DNA of 64,000 nt from CBDHCC01 sp965261015 (GTDB lineage Bacteria > Pseudomonadota > Alphaproteobacteria > Sphingomonadales > Sphingomonadaceae): assembly GCA_965261015.1 (NCBI GenBank), contig CBDHCC010000002.1:310001-374000 (forward strand), in the 5' to 3' direction. A program made the translations under genes and the position numbers. How positions within the stretch are numbered: the first letter of the stretch is position 1; the number at the start of each line of letters is the position of its first letter. Shown in pieces: positions 1 through 8,990 of this stretch. The notes below the pieces were generated by a model, which was given only the letters and a program-made list of their open reading frames with translations, ran no database searches and was not told the origin of the DNA.

Positions 1-436
1 GGACGGTGGGCGCCATCGCCACCCCACCCTCCAGCTTCACCCCGGCCGCTCCGGTCTCCTTCAGAACGCGGGTCGCCGTGTCCAGCGCGTGTTCCGGCGA
101 CCGCTCATAGCTACCGAAGGGCAGGTCGACGATGACGACCGACCGCTGGCTGCCGCGCATCACCGCCGCTCCGTGAGCGCACATCATGTCCAGCGTCACA
201 GGCAGGGTCGACGGCAGGCCGTAGATTACCTGCCCCAGGCTGTCGCCCACCAGCAACAAATCGCAGTGCGGATCCAGGATCTGCGCCATGCGCGCCGTGT
301 AGGCGGTCAGCATCACCAGCGGCTCGGCCGTGACGCCGTCCTCCTTCCGCGCCCGCAGGACGGGCACGGTCAGCCGCCGGATCGGAGCGGTCGGCGACGC
401 GGAGGAAGCGGTGGCGAGCGTGGAGGTGGTGGACAT
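1..436 (-). CDS. panB: 3-methyl-2-oxobutanoate hydroxymethyltransferase PanB (3' end outside window)
   Basis: PanB makes ketopantoate from 2-oxoisovalerate and methylene-tetrahydrofolate, the first step of pantothenate and CoA synthesis. Only the N-terminal 145 codons are in the window; the gene runs off the left edge. After a poorly conserved leader of about 30 residues the TIM-barrel start is clear: LVMLTAYTARMAQ, then VGDSLGQV with the metal ligand Asp65, VIVDLPFGSYE with Asp104, and KLEGG with Glu136, matching the family's Asp/Asp/Glu metal site. The ATG at 436 is the first in this frame; a start nearer residue 35 cannot be excluded. No partner gene (panC) is visible here. Confidence 0.93.
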   Translation of the reverse strand, partial: MSTTSTLATASSASPTAPIRRLTVPVLRARKEDGVTAEPLVMLTAYTARMAQILDPHCDLLLVGDSLGQVIYGLPSTLPVTLDMMCAHGAAVMRGSQRSVVIVDLPFGSYERSPEHALDTATRVLKETGAAGVKLEGGVAMAPTV

Positions 437-476
437 GAACAGGGCGTCTAGCGCAACCTGTGGCGCAATGCAGCCT

Positions 477-836
477 TTAGCCCGCTTCCTTAGCTAGAAC
501 CCTGGCGGCGTCTGACCAGTTCTCCGCGTCCACCCCGACGGTCACACGGTCGCTCCACTCGATCACCGGCCGCTTGATGAGGAGCGGGTGCGCCGCCATC
601 AGCGTCAGCGCCGCGCCCTCGTCCAACCGCTCCCGCTGCGCGTCCGGCAGCCGCCGCCAGGTCGTGCCGCGCCGGTTCAGCAGACGCTCCCAGCCGACGG
701 CGTCCGCCCACCGCGCGATCTCCGCGGCTTCGGGCGGCTCGGCGCGCAGATCGCGGAGGCGGTGGGCGAGTGCGGCGGCGTCGAGCCAGCGAACGGCCCT
801 CCGCACGCTGTCGCAGTTCGGGATGCCGTGGACCAC
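477..836 (-). CDS. Spx/ArsC-family (YffB-like) thioredoxin-fold reductase
   Basis: A small thioredoxin-fold protein of the ArsC/Spx/MgsR family. It has one family-type cysteine near the N-terminus (HGIPNCDSVRRA) and the conserved LLIKRPVIE segment in the second half. I chose a GTG start at 836, giving 119 residues, the usual length for this family. It lies two bases after the nth stop codon, so the genes are probably co-translated. A longer frame back to 914 would overlap nth for about 75 bases and adds sequence unlike the family. True arsenate reduction is unproven; YffB-type members have uncertain substrates, possibly glutathione-linked. Confidence 0.82.
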   Translation of the reverse strand: MVHGIPNCDSVRRAVRWLDAAALAHRLRDLRAEPPEAAEIARWADAVGWERLLNRRGTTWRRLPDAQRERLDEGAALTLMAAHPLLIKRPVIEWSDRVTVGVDAENWSDAARVLAKEAG

Positions 837-838
837 GA

Positions 839-1537
839 TTACGCCCGCTTGTCCGGCCACAGGCAGAGGTCCGCCACGACGCAGGCGGGACAATCGGGCG
901 CGCGCGCCGTGCACGTCCGCTTGCCGTGCTGGATCAGCCAGAAATGTCCTTCGTCCAAGGCCCAGGCGGGTGCCCGCTCCGCCAGGCTCTCGGCGGTCTT
1001 CGCTTCCGTCTTGCCGCGCGCCAAGCCCGTGCGGTTACACACCCGATGAACGTGGGTGTCCACCGCGATGACCGCCTCTCCAAACGCGAACGACAGCACG
1101 ATGTCGGCGCATTTGCGACCGATCCCGGGCAGCGCCAGCAGGCCCGCGCGATCCCGCGGAATCGTGCCGCCCCGCGCGATCACCGCGGCACTGAAGCGGC
1201 GGATCGCCCGGGCCTTGTTGTTGTAGAGGCCGGCCGGGCGGATGGCCGCGATCAGCGCCTCGTCGTCCAGGGCCAGCATCTTTTCCGGCGTACGGGCAAG
1301 GGCGAACAGCGCGTCCGTCGCGGCCGCCGTGTTCCGGTCGAGCGACTGGGCCGACAGCATGCACGCGATGCACGACCGGAACGGATCGGGCTGTTCCTTC
1401 GGCCCCTTCGCGCCCGGTTCCCGGCCGGGATAACGCTCCCCCAGCCGGCGGAAGACCGCTTCGACCTGCGGCGGCGTGAGGAGCGGCTCCGGATCGGCGG
1501 GCGTGCGGGTCATGGCCGCGCCTATGCCACCGGTCAT
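839..1537 (-). CDS. nth: Endonuclease III (HhH-GPD DNA glycosylase/AP lyase)
   Basis: Endonuclease III removes oxidised pyrimidines from DNA and cuts the abasic site by beta-elimination. The 232-residue product has the helix-hairpin-helix LPGIGRKCADIV with catalytic Lys142, the catalytic Asp160 in AVDTHVHRV, and the 4Fe-4S ligands Cys209, 216, 219 and 225 in the standard C-X6-C-X2-C-X5-C spacing. The chosen ATG overlaps the stop of the upstream glycosylase gene as ATGA; an ATG at 1513 is an alternative start. The neighbouring gene encodes a second, divergent member of the same superfamily. Confidence 0.95.
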   Translation of the reverse strand: MTGGIGAAMTRTPADPEPLLTPPQVEAVFRRLGERYPGREPGAKGPKEQPDPFRSCIACMLSAQSLDRNTAAATDALFALARTPEKMLALDDEALIAAIRPAGLYNNKARAIRRFSAAVIARGGTIPRDRAGLLALPGIGRKCADIVLSFAFGEAVIAVDTHVHRVCNRTGLARGKTEAKTAESLAERAPAWALDEGHFWLIQHGKRTCTARAPDCPACVVADLCLWPDKRA

Positions 1538-2244
1538 CGGGCCGCCTCAAGCGGGGCACTGCCTGTTCGGCAGATCGACCGCAGCGGGCATTCGTCGCAG
1601 TGCGGGACATCGTGTCGGCACACCGTCTGGCCCAGCCGCTTGACGAGCATGTGGTGCGCGTCGAGGTCGTCCGGTCCCCACGCCGGCGGCAGCAGCGGCA
1701 TCAGCGTGTCGTACACCTCCGGAACCGTCGCGGTATGCCGCACCAGCCCCAGCCGCCTCACGACCCGGTGATGGTGGCCGTCGATCACCAGCGCCAGGCG
1801 GTTCAGCGTGCTCGCGTTCAACACCTCGGCCGCGATCTTGCGCCCTACGCCGGGCAGGCTATCCAGCCACGCGATCGCGGCCGGCACGCCGAGGGCGGCG
1901 AGATGGTCGAGCGAGAGGCGGCCCTGCCGCTGGGTGACCTCCATCAGGACCTCCCGCAGGCGCGGTGCCTTGCGCTCGGCAAAGGTGACGGGTGCGATCA
2001 CGCGGAGCACGCGCGCCAGGTCGGCATCCCTCAGTGCCTCCCAGGTGACGAACTCCGCTTCCAGACCATCGACGATCGCCAAGGTCAGCTCGGTGCGCGT
2101 CTTCCAACCGACCAGGCCGTGGATCAGCGTGCCGACAGGGTCGCGCCGCACGGTCCGCCGCCAGCCACCGAAGCGCTCCTCGAGTTTGGCCTGCGTCGTG
2201 GCGAGCACCGCGGTACGCCGATCGTCCAGAAGCGACAACTGCAT
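1534..2244 (-). CDS. Endonuclease III-like HhH-GPD protein, divergent paralogue
   Basis: A 236-residue member of the HhH-GPD superfamily that is clearly distinct from the adjacent nth product. It keeps an HhH with lysine (LPGVGRKIAAEV, Lys136), an aspartate at the catalytic place (VIDGHHHRV, Asp155, where Nth has VDTHV), and a full cluster motif Cys209, 216, 219, 225. The start ATG at 2244 gives MQLSLLDDRR; a start at 2316 would run into the end of guaA. It overlaps nth by four bases, so the two are translationally coupled. The substrate is unknown; glycosylase activity on some oxidised or mismatched base is inferred from the retained Lys and Asp. Confidence 0.85.
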   Translation of the reverse strand: MQLSLLDDRRTAVLATTQAKLEERFGGWRRTVRRDPVGTLIHGLVGWKTRTELTLAIVDGLEAEFVTWEALRDADLARVLRVIAPVTFAERKAPRLREVLMEVTQRQGRLSLDHLAALGVPAAIAWLDSLPGVGRKIAAEVLNASTLNRLALVIDGHHHRVVRRLGLVRHTATVPEVYDTLMPLLPPAWGPDDLDAHHMLVKRLGQTVCRHDVPHCDECPLRSICRTGSAPLEAAR

Positions 2245-2272
2245 GGCGAGACCCTGCCTTAGCGCGCGCGGA

Positions 2273-3862
2273 TCACTCCCACTCAATGGTGCCCGGCGGC
2301 TTGCTCGTATAGTCATAGACCACGCGGTTGATCCCGCGCACCTCGTTGACGATCCGCGTCGACACCCGGCTCAGGAACTCGGTGGAGAACGGAAAGATGT
2401 CGGCCGTCATGCCGTCCGTGCTCGTCACCGCACGCAACGCGCAGACATTGTCGTAGGTCCGGCCGTCGCCCATCACACCCACGGTCTTGACCGGCAAGAG
2501 GACCGCGAAGGCCTGCCAGATCGCATCGTAAAGCCCGGCCGCGCGGATCTCGGCCAGGTAGATGGCGTCCGCCTTCCGCAGAATGTCGGCCCGCTCGCGA
2601 GTCACTTCCCCGGGGATGCGAATCGCCAGCCCAGGCCCTGGAAAAGGGTGGCGACCGACGAAGATGTCGGGCAGGCCCAGTTCGCGGCCCAGCACCCGAA
2701 CCTCGTCCTTGAACAGCTCCCGCAAGGGCTCGACCAGGGTCATGTTCATGCGATCCGGCAGGCCGCCCACATTGTGATGGCTCTTGATCGTGACGGACGG
2801 TCCGCCGGTGAAGCTGACGCTCTCGATCACGTCCGGGTAGAGCGTTCCCTGCGCCAGGAACTCGGCCCCGCCGATCTTGCGCGCCTCGGCCTCGAAGACG
2901 TCGATGAAGGTCTTGCCGATGAACTTCCGCTTGGCTTCCGGATCGGTCACGCCCGCCAGACCGTTTAGGAAGAGTGTCGTGGCGTCCACATGGACCAGCG
3001 GGATGTTGTGATGTCCGCGGAACAGACCGACGACCTGATCCGCCTCGCCCATCCGCAACAGCCCGTGGTCGACGAACACGCAGGTCAGCCGGTCGCCGAT
3101 CGCCTCGTGGATCAACACCGCGGCGACAGCGGAGTCGACGCCGCCCGACAGTCCGCAGATCACCCTGCCGTCGCCAACCTGCTCGCGGATTTGCTGGACC
3201 TTGGCCTGGCGGAACTCCGCCATCGACCAGTCGCCAGCCAGCCCGCAGACGTGGCGCACGAAGTTCCCGATCAGCCGGCCGCCGTCCGGCGTGTGAACCA
3301 CCTCCGGGTGGAACTGCACGCCGTAGAACCGCCGATCGTCGTCCGCGATCATGGCGAAGTCGGCGCCTTCCGACGTGGCCACCGGGCGGAAGCCGGGGGC
3401 GAGTTCGCAGACCTTGTCGCCGTGGCTCATCCACACCTGATGCCGCTCACCCTCTCCCCAGAGGCCGTCGAGCAGCCGGCAGCCGTCCGCGACCTCGACG
3501 AAGGCGCGACCGAATTCGCCCATGTCGGCGTTGGCGACCCGGCCGCCCAATTGCTGCACCATCAGCTGCTGGCCGTAGCAAATCCCCAGGATGGGCACGC
3601 CGGCTTCGTAGAAGTGCTGAGGCACCTCCGCGGCGTCCGCATTCGTCACGGACCCTGGCCCGCCCGATAGGATCAGCCCGGCGGGCTTCAGACGCTCCCA
3701 TGCCTCCTGCGCGGCGGTGTAGGGTGCGATCTCCGAATAGACGCCCGCCTCGCGCACCCGACGCGCGATCAGCTGGGTCACCTGACTGCCGAAATCCACG
3801 ATCAGCACCGTCTCCTGGCGCTCGGCGATCGCAGGGGTGTCAGATGTCTGGGACTCGGTCAT
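2273..3862 (-). CDS. guaA: GMP synthase (glutamine-hydrolysing)
   Basis: GuaA aminates XMP to GMP using glutamine and ATP. The 529-residue protein shows both halves: a class I amidotransferase with nucleophile Cys95 in ILGICYGQQL and the His/Glu pair in VQFHPEVVHT, then an ATP pyrophosphatase domain with the PP-loop GLSGGVDSAV, and a C-terminal dimerisation domain ending in YDYTSKPPGTIEWE, the conserved family terminus. Length and motifs are normal. It is followed after 28 bases by the endonuclease III-like gene and may be co-transcribed with it. Confidence 0.98.
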   Translation of the reverse strand: MTESQTSDTPAIAERQETVLIVDFGSQVTQLIARRVREAGVYSEIAPYTAAQEAWERLKPAGLILSGGPGSVTNADAAEVPQHFYEAGVPILGICYGQQLMVQQLGGRVANADMGEFGRAFVEVADGCRLLDGLWGEGERHQVWMSHGDKVCELAPGFRPVATSEGADFAMIADDDRRFYGVQFHPEVVHTPDGGRLIGNFVRHVCGLAGDWSMAEFRQAKVQQIREQVGDGRVICGLSGGVDSAVAAVLIHEAIGDRLTCVFVDHGLLRMGEADQVVGLFRGHHNIPLVHVDATTLFLNGLAGVTDPEAKRKFIGKTFIDVFEAEARKIGGAEFLAQGTLYPDVIESVSFTGGPSVTIKSHHNVGGLPDRMNMTLVEPLRELFKDEVRVLGRELGLPDIFVGRHPFPGPGLAIRIPGEVTRERADILRKADAIYLAEIRAAGLYDAIWQAFAVLLPVKTVGVMGDGRTYDNVCALRAVTSTDGMTADIFPFSTEFLSRVSTRIVNEVRGINRVVYDYTSKPPGTIEWE

Positions 3863-3917
3863 GGCGAGTAGGTAGGAGGCCCGCCGGGCATCGTCTAGCG
3901 ACAGCGCTTCCGGGCCG

Positions 3918-6071
3918 TCACCGTGCGGGGGGACGCACCTTCATGCCCGTCCACTTCGCCGCGAAAGCCCACAGATCGGCGGTCTCCTCGATCGTCTTGT
4001 CGATCGGCTTGCCCGATCCGTGCCCGGCGCGGGTTTCGATCCGGATCAGGTGCGGCTTGTCGCCCAGATCGGCGGCCTGCATGGCGGCGGTGTATTTGAA
4101 GGAATGGCCCGGCACGACCCGATCGTCCGTGTCGGCCGTCGTCACCAGGATGGCCGGGTAATCCTTGCCCGGCGCGATGTTGTGATAGGGGGAGTAGGCC
4201 CGCAGGACGCGGAAGTCGGCCTCCTGATCCGGGTGGCCGTAGTCGTCTACCCAATACCGGCCGGCGGTGAAGCGGTCGAAGCGCAGCATGTCCATCACGC
4301 CCACCGCGGGCAGTGCGGCGGCGAACAGGTCCGGCCGCTGATTGACGACCGCGCCGACCAGCAACCCCCCGTTGGACCCGCCCTGGATCGCCAGCTGGTC
4401 GGGCGTGGTGATGCCGGCAGCGACGAGCGCTTCCCCGGCCCCGATGAAATCGTCGAACACATTCTGCTTGTTGGCGAGCCGGCCCGCATCGTGCCACGCC
4501 TTGCCGTATTCGCCGCCGCCCCGCAGGTTGGCGATCGCCACGACGCCCCCCTGCTCCAGCCAGGCCAGACGGGTCACGGAAAAGCCCGGCGTCAGCGAGA
4601 TGTTGAAGCCGCCATAGCCGTAGAGCAGCGTCGGTGCCGGCGTTGCGATACCCTTCTTGCGCACGACGAACATGGGGACGCGGGTGCCGTCCTTCGACGC
4701 GAAGAACCGCTGTTCCGTTTCGTAAGAGTCCGGGTCGAAGGCCACCTTGGGCTCCGCCCAGATCGTGGCCTGGCCGTTCCTCACATCGTAGCGGTAGACG
4801 CGATTGGGAACGGTGAAGCCGGTAAAGGAGAAGAACGTCTCCGCATCGTCCGAATCGCCGCCAAAGCCGCCCGCCGTGCCGATGCCCGGCAGCGGCACCG
4901 TGCCCTTCGACGCGCCGTCCAGCCCAAAGGTCCGCACCTCCGTCTTGGCGTCCGCCAGATAGCTGGCGATCAGCGTGCCAGGCTTCAGGCTCGCCCCTTC
5001 CAGCGTGGCGTCGCTCTGCGCGACCACTTCCACCGGTTGGGGATCGGCCGTTGCCGAGTCGAGAGTCACAATACGCAGCCGCGGCGCATCCTTGTTGGTC
5101 AGGAAGTAGTGGGTGGTCCCCACATTGCCGATCGGGGTCCAATTGTTTTCAAATCCCTTGATCAGCGTGCGCGGCGACCAATCGGGCGACTCCAAGTCGA
5201 TCAGTGTCACCTCATAGCGGTCGTCGGTGCCCGACGAACTGATGACGTAGAGCCAGCGACCGTCGTCCGAGACGGTCGCTCCATGATTTAGCTCCGGCCG
5301 ATCGGGCGTGGCGTACACCCGCCGGTCCTGCGCCTGCGCCGTGCCGACACGATGATGATAGACCATCTGATCCGTGTTGAGGCCCTGAAACTTGGCCCCG
5401 TCCGCTGGCGCCGGATATCGCGAGTAGAAGAAGCCTTCGCCCGCCCGATCCCAACTCAGTCCGGAAAACTTCACCCATTCGATCGTGTCGTCCAGCACGC
5501 GGCCGCTGTCCACGTCCAGCACCCGAACGGTGCGCCAATCCGTCCCGCCGTCCTGCACGCCATAAGCGATCCGGCGGCCGTCGTGACTGACGGCGCTTTC
5601 CGCCAGCGCCGTCGCCCCGTCCTTTGACCAGCCATTCGGATCGATGAGCACCCGGCCCGGCCCGTCCAGCGTGTCGCGAACCATGAGGACGGATTGGTTC
5701 TGCAACCCGTCGTTGAAGCTGTAGAAATAGCGGCCGCCGTGTTTTTCCGGCGTGCCGAAGCGATTGTAGTCGAACAGCTGCTTCAGCCGCTCGGCGAAAA
5801 CCCGCCGTCCGGGCAAGGTCGCCAGGTAGGCGTCCGTGACCGCGTTCTCCGCCGTCGCCCATTCGCGCACGGCTGGGTCTGTGCGAACATCGTTTTCCAG
5901 CCAGCGATACGGGTCGGCGACGCGCTCTCCGAACAGCACCTCCGCCGTGCCGTCGTCGCGCGTCGTGGGATAGGTCAGCGGCATGGCGGTCGCCTCGGCA
6001 CTCGGAGAGGTTTGCGCGGCAACCGACGCGGGCGTCAGGGCGGCGGCGGCGGCGAAAAGGAAGAGACGCAT
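3918..6071 (-). CDS. Exported prolyl oligopeptidase, peptidase family S9
   Basis: A serine peptidase that cleaves short peptides, typically after proline. The start at 6071 (MRLFLFAAAA) gives 717 residues with a Sec signal peptide ending near VAAQ, so the enzyme is probably periplasmic; a longer frame to 6179 adds a non-family leader and enters the hairpin after rplQ. A beta-propeller region is followed by an alpha/beta-hydrolase domain with the nucleophile in GGSNGGLLVGA, aspartate in TTADTDDRV and histidine in RAGHGSGK. It lies between the terminator after rplQ and guaA and has no functional link to either that I can see. Confidence 0.93.
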   Translation of the reverse strand: MRLFLFAAAAALTPASVAAQTSPSAEATAMPLTYPTTRDDGTAEVLFGERVADPYRWLENDVRTDPAVREWATAENAVTDAYLATLPGRRVFAERLKQLFDYNRFGTPEKHGGRYFYSFNDGLQNQSVLMVRDTLDGPGRVLIDPNGWSKDGATALAESAVSHDGRRIAYGVQDGGTDWRTVRVLDVDSGRVLDDTIEWVKFSGLSWDRAGEGFFYSRYPAPADGAKFQGLNTDQMVYHHRVGTAQAQDRRVYATPDRPELNHGATVSDDGRWLYVISSSGTDDRYEVTLIDLESPDWSPRTLIKGFENNWTPIGNVGTTHYFLTNKDAPRLRIVTLDSATADPQPVEVVAQSDATLEGASLKPGTLIASYLADAKTEVRTFGLDGASKGTVPLPGIGTAGGFGGDSDDAETFFSFTGFTVPNRVYRYDVRNGQATIWAEPKVAFDPDSYETEQRFFASKDGTRVPMFVVRKKGIATPAPTLLYGYGGFNISLTPGFSVTRLAWLEQGGVVAIANLRGGGEYGKAWHDAGRLANKQNVFDDFIGAGEALVAAGITTPDQLAIQGGSNGGLLVGAVVNQRPDLFAAALPAVGVMDMLRFDRFTAGRYWVDDYGHPDQEADFRVLRAYSPYHNIAPGKDYPAILVTTADTDDRVVPGHSFKYTAAMQAADLGDKPHLIRIETRAGHGSGKPIDKTIEETADLWAFAAKWTGMKVRPPAR

Positions 6072-6145
6072 GAAGGCTCCCGCTGGCACACCTCCCGATT
6101 GCGGGAGTCCGGCCTGGCCGCAGCCTAGCGCCTCGGTCGCCCACG

Positions 6146-6180
6146 CGAAAGCGCCGGCGCGACGGGGTCGCACCGGCACC
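6146..6180 (-). terminator. Hairpin terminator after rplQ
   Basis: Read on the minus strand, a 13-bp stem (6167-6179 with 6151-6163, two G-T pairs) with a 3-base loop is followed at once by TTTCGCG. It lies 30 bases after the rplQ stop and marks the end of the ribosomal superoperon before the prolyl oligopeptidase gene. The T-run is short, so termination strength is inferred. Confidence 0.65.
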
Positions 6181-6209
6181 TCGGCGCACCGCGGCGAAGC
6201 GCCCGGCGC

Positions 6210-6653
6210 CTACCCCATCATCAGGCCGTCGTCCTCATACTCCACCCGCTCCTCGACCGGGCCGGAGTCCTGGCCCTTCGCGTCCACATCGCGGTCGACG
6301 AATTCGATGATTGCCATCGGGGCGGCGTCCGACGCCCGGATGCCGGCCTTTATCACGCGCGTATAGCCGCCAGCCCGGTCTGCGTAACGGTTCGCCAATT
6401 CGTCGAACAACTTGATCAGCTGAGCGTCATCCTGCAGCCGACCCATGGCCAGCCGCCGGTTCGACAGGCCGCCATGCTTGGCGAGCGTCACGAGCTTCTC
6501 GGCATAGGGCCGCAACTCGCGTGCCTTTGGCAACGTCGTGCGGATCTGCTCGTGCTTGATCAGCGCCGCGGCCATATTGCGGAGCAGTGCGGTCCGGTGA
6601 CCCGACTTCCGCTGGAGCTTCCGCCCGCCCATCTTGTGACGCATCGTACCCAA
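6210..6653 (-). CDS. rplQ: 50S ribosomal protein bL17
   Basis: Large-subunit protein L17, last gene of the alpha operon. The 147-residue product starts with the invariant MRHKMGGRKLQRKSGHR segment and has the normal LVTLAKHGGL core. An acidic C-terminal tail of roughly 25 residues (GPVEERVEYEDDGLMMG) extends beyond the E. coli length. The ORF opens with MGTMRHKMGG, so the true start may be the ATG three codons downstream at 6644. Confidence 0.97.
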   Translation of the reverse strand: MGTMRHKMGGRKLQRKSGHRTALLRNMAAALIKHEQIRTTLPKARELRPYAEKLVTLAKHGGLSNRRLAMGRLQDDAQLIKLFDELANRYADRAGGYTRVIKAGIRASDAAPMAIIEFVDRDVDAKGQDSGPVEERVEYEDDGLMMG

Positions 6654-6755
6654 TCCTTCGTTCGTGCCGGGGCCGTATCAGGCACCCCGGGCCGGGCGAT
6701 GAAAAGTGGGAGCACCGCCGAAACTCCCCGTGAAAGACTAAGAAGGCGGCGGGCC

Positions 6756-7823
6756 TCAGCCCATGATCTCCGCTTCCAGACGCTTGGCCATGTCTTCGAT
6801 GTCTTCCGGCGGCCAGCCCGGAATGTCCATGCCCAGACGCAACCCCATCGAGGACAGAACCTCCTTGATCTCGTTGAGCGATTTGCGACCGAAATTCGGA
6901 GTGCGCAGCATCTCGGCCTCCGTCTTGCGGACAAGATCGCCGATATAGATGATGTTGTCGTTCTTCAGGCAGTTCGCCGAACGGACGGAGAGTTCCAGCT
7001 CGTCGACCTTCTTGAGCAGGTAACGATTGAGCCGGTTCGTGTCCGTCTCGTCGATCGGCTGGGTCAAGCCGGAGAAGGCGGGCGTGTCCGCCCCCGCTTC
7101 CGCGATCTGCCCCTCCTCGAAACCGCCGAACAGCTGCAGCTGATCCTGCAGGATGCGCGCACCGTAACCCACCGCCTCCTCGGGGCTGATCGTCCCGTCG
7201 GTTTCCACCGTCAGCGACAGCTTGTCGTAGTCCAGCTCCTGCCCAACCCGGGTGTTGTCCACCTTGTACGAGACCTGGCGCACCGGGGAATAGAGGCTGT
7301 CGACCGGAATGAGGCCGATGGGTGCGTCCGCCGGGCGATTGGCCGCGGCGGGCACATAGCCCTTTCCGGCGTCCACCGTCAGTTCCATGTTCAAGGTCGC
7401 GCCCTCGTCCAAATGACAGAGCACCAGCCCCTTGTTCATGATGCGGATGTCGCCGGACGTCGCGATGTCGCCGGCCTTGACCTCGGCCGGACCCGTCACG
7501 TTCAGCTGAAGGCGCTTGGGGCCCTCGCCTTCCATCTTCAGCGCGATCTGCTTAACGTTCAGAACGATGTCCGTCATGTCCTCGCGAACCCCGGACAGTG
7601 ACGAGAACTCGTGCAGGACATTGTCGACGCGGATCGAGGTCACCGCCGCGCCCTGCAGCGACGACAACATGACGCGGCGCAGGGCGTTGCCCAACGTCAG
7701 TCCAAACCCGCGTTCAAGCGGTTCCGCCACGAAGGTGGAGCGGGTGGCGCGGTTAGTGCCGGATTTGACCTCCAGCTGAGTGGGCTTCTTGAGTTCCTGC
7801 CAGTTCTTGGGATTGATGGCCAC
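6756..7823 (-). CDS. rpoA: RNA polymerase alpha subunit
   Basis: The 355-residue alpha subunit has an N-terminal assembly domain (FGLTLGNALRRVMLSSLQG) and a C-terminal domain with VRSANCLKNDNIIYIGDLV, which holds the arginine equivalent to E. coli R265 used for UP-element DNA and activator contact, and TPNFGRKSLNEIKEVL. It sits between rpsK and rplQ as usual in the alpha operon. The 102-base gap to rplQ shows no strong terminator. Confidence 0.99.
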   Translation of the reverse strand: MAINPKNWQELKKPTQLEVKSGTNRATRSTFVAEPLERGFGLTLGNALRRVMLSSLQGAAVTSIRVDNVLHEFSSLSGVREDMTDIVLNVKQIALKMEGEGPKRLQLNVTGPAEVKAGDIATSGDIRIMNKGLVLCHLDEGATLNMELTVDAGKGYVPAAANRPADAPIGLIPVDSLYSPVRQVSYKVDNTRVGQELDYDKLSLTVETDGTISPEEAVGYGARILQDQLQLFGGFEEGQIAEAGADTPAFSGLTQPIDETDTNRLNRYLLKKVDELELSVRSANCLKNDNIIYIGDLVRKTEAEMLRTPNFGRKSLNEIKEVLSSMGLRLGMDIPGWPPEDIEDMAKRLEAEIMG

Positions 7824-7942
7824 GGTTGTGTTCCCCTGGGGCTGGGGCGATCAGGATGCGGACCTGAGCGCCGAGTGATTGGGCGTCGCCGTCGTTGCAA
7901 CCGTCCGATCGCGCGGGCGGTCGCGCGATCGAAGGTGGGCCG

Positions 7943-8332
7943 CTAGACGCGCCGCCGCTTCGGCGCGCGAACGCCGTTGTGCGGGATCGGAGTGACGTCG
8001 CGGATCGCGGTGATGGTGAAGCCCACCGCCTGCAATGCGCGAAGAGCGGATTCGCGTCCGGACCCCGGACCCTTCACCTCGACCTCCAGCGTGCGCATGC
8101 CATGTTCCTGCGCCTTGCGCCCGGCGTCTTCCGCCGCGATCTGCGCGGCGTACGGCGTCGACTTGCGACTTCCCTTGAAGCCCATCATCCCGGCCGACGA
8201 CCAACTGATCGCGTTGCCCTGGGCGTCGGTGATCGTCACCATCGTATTGTTGAAGGATGCGTTCACATGAGCGACGCCGGAGGTGATATTCTTGCGTTCG
8301 CGCCGGCGAACACGCTGCGGTTCACGTGCCAT
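7943..8332 (-). CDS. rpsK: 30S ribosomal protein uS11
   Basis: Small-subunit platform protein of 129 residues. The conserved segments GVAHVNASFNNTMVTITD, GFKGSRKSTPYAAQ and the C-terminal PIPHNGVRAPKRRRV are intact. It is separated from rpoA by 119 bases and from rpsM by 107 bases, wider than elsewhere in the cluster; neither gap contains another gene. Confidence 0.99.
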   Translation of the reverse strand: MAREPQRVRRRERKNITSGVAHVNASFNNTMVTITDAQGNAISWSSAGMMGFKGSRKSTPYAAQIAAEDAGRKAQEHGMRTLEVEVKGPGSGRESALRALQAVGFTITAIRDVTPIPHNGVRAPKRRRV

Positions 8333-8439
8333 GATGGAAAAGTCCTAAAATCGATCTGAAAAGGCGTGACCCCGTTTCGCGGAGTCCGTGCCGATGAAGA
8401 AGAGGCATCGGGCCACCCGGCTGATATGCCGAGCGTAAG

Positions 8440-8808
8440 CTACTTCTTCTTGCCCGCGATCGCCTTTGCCTTGCCCTTGCGCGTGCGCGCATTGGTGTGA
8501 GTCCGCTGTCCGCGAACCGGCAGACCTTTCCGATGTCGCAAGCCGCGATAGCACGCCAGATCCATCAATCGCTTGATGTTCATCGCGGTCTCTCGCCGAA
8601 GATCGCCCTCGACGGTGAAGCCGGAGTCGATGGCCTCGCGGATTTGAAGCACCTCGGCGTCGGTCAAGTCCTGCACCCGCCGCTCCGGCGCGATGTGCAA
8701 CTTATCAGTGATCGACTTGGCGGCCGTTTCACCGATCCCGTGAATATACTGTAGCGCGATCACCACGCGCTTGTTGGTGGGGATATTGACCCCGGCTATA
8801 CGTGCCAC
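8440..8808 (-). CDS. rpsM: 30S ribosomal protein uS13
   Basis: Small-subunit head protein of 122 residues that contacts the 50S subunit and P-site tRNA. It begins MARIAGVNIPTNKRV and has the RGLRHRKGLPVRGQRTHTNARTRKGKAKAI signature region with a lysine-rich end. It is the first gene of the alpha operon (rpsM-rpsK-rpoA-rplQ) and follows adk after 182 bases, where a weak promoter candidate is noted. Confidence 0.99.
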   Translation of the reverse strand: MARIAGVNIPTNKRVVIALQYIHGIGETAAKSITDKLHIAPERRVQDLTDAEVLQIREAIDSGFTVEGDLRRETAMNIKRLMDLACYRGLRHRKGLPVRGQRTHTNARTRKGKAKAIAGKKK

Positions 8809-8933
8809 GTCTCTTGGTCTCCTGCTCCACGAGCGATCCCGTCGCCCATCTCATCGCCGACGATGTCCCGAAAACGGCAAAAAGTGACGCGCGCACGCAT
8901 GCGCCGCCATCACCGTGTCTCGGGGTCCGTGTC

Positions 8934-8961
8934 TCCTATGGTCTGCAGCTCGGCGAGTCAA
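8934..8961 (-). promoter_or_regulatory. Possible promoter for the alpha operon (rpsM)
   Basis: In the 182-base gap between adk and rpsM, the minus strand reads TTGACT (8956-8961), 16 bases, then ATAGGA (8934-8939), about 125 bases before the rpsM start. The -35 is good and the -10 is poor. The gap is one of the widest inside the ribosomal cluster, which makes an internal promoter plausible but unproven. Confidence 0.3.
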
Positions 8962-8990
8962 CCGGCAGAACGAAATGTCCTACCCACCCA

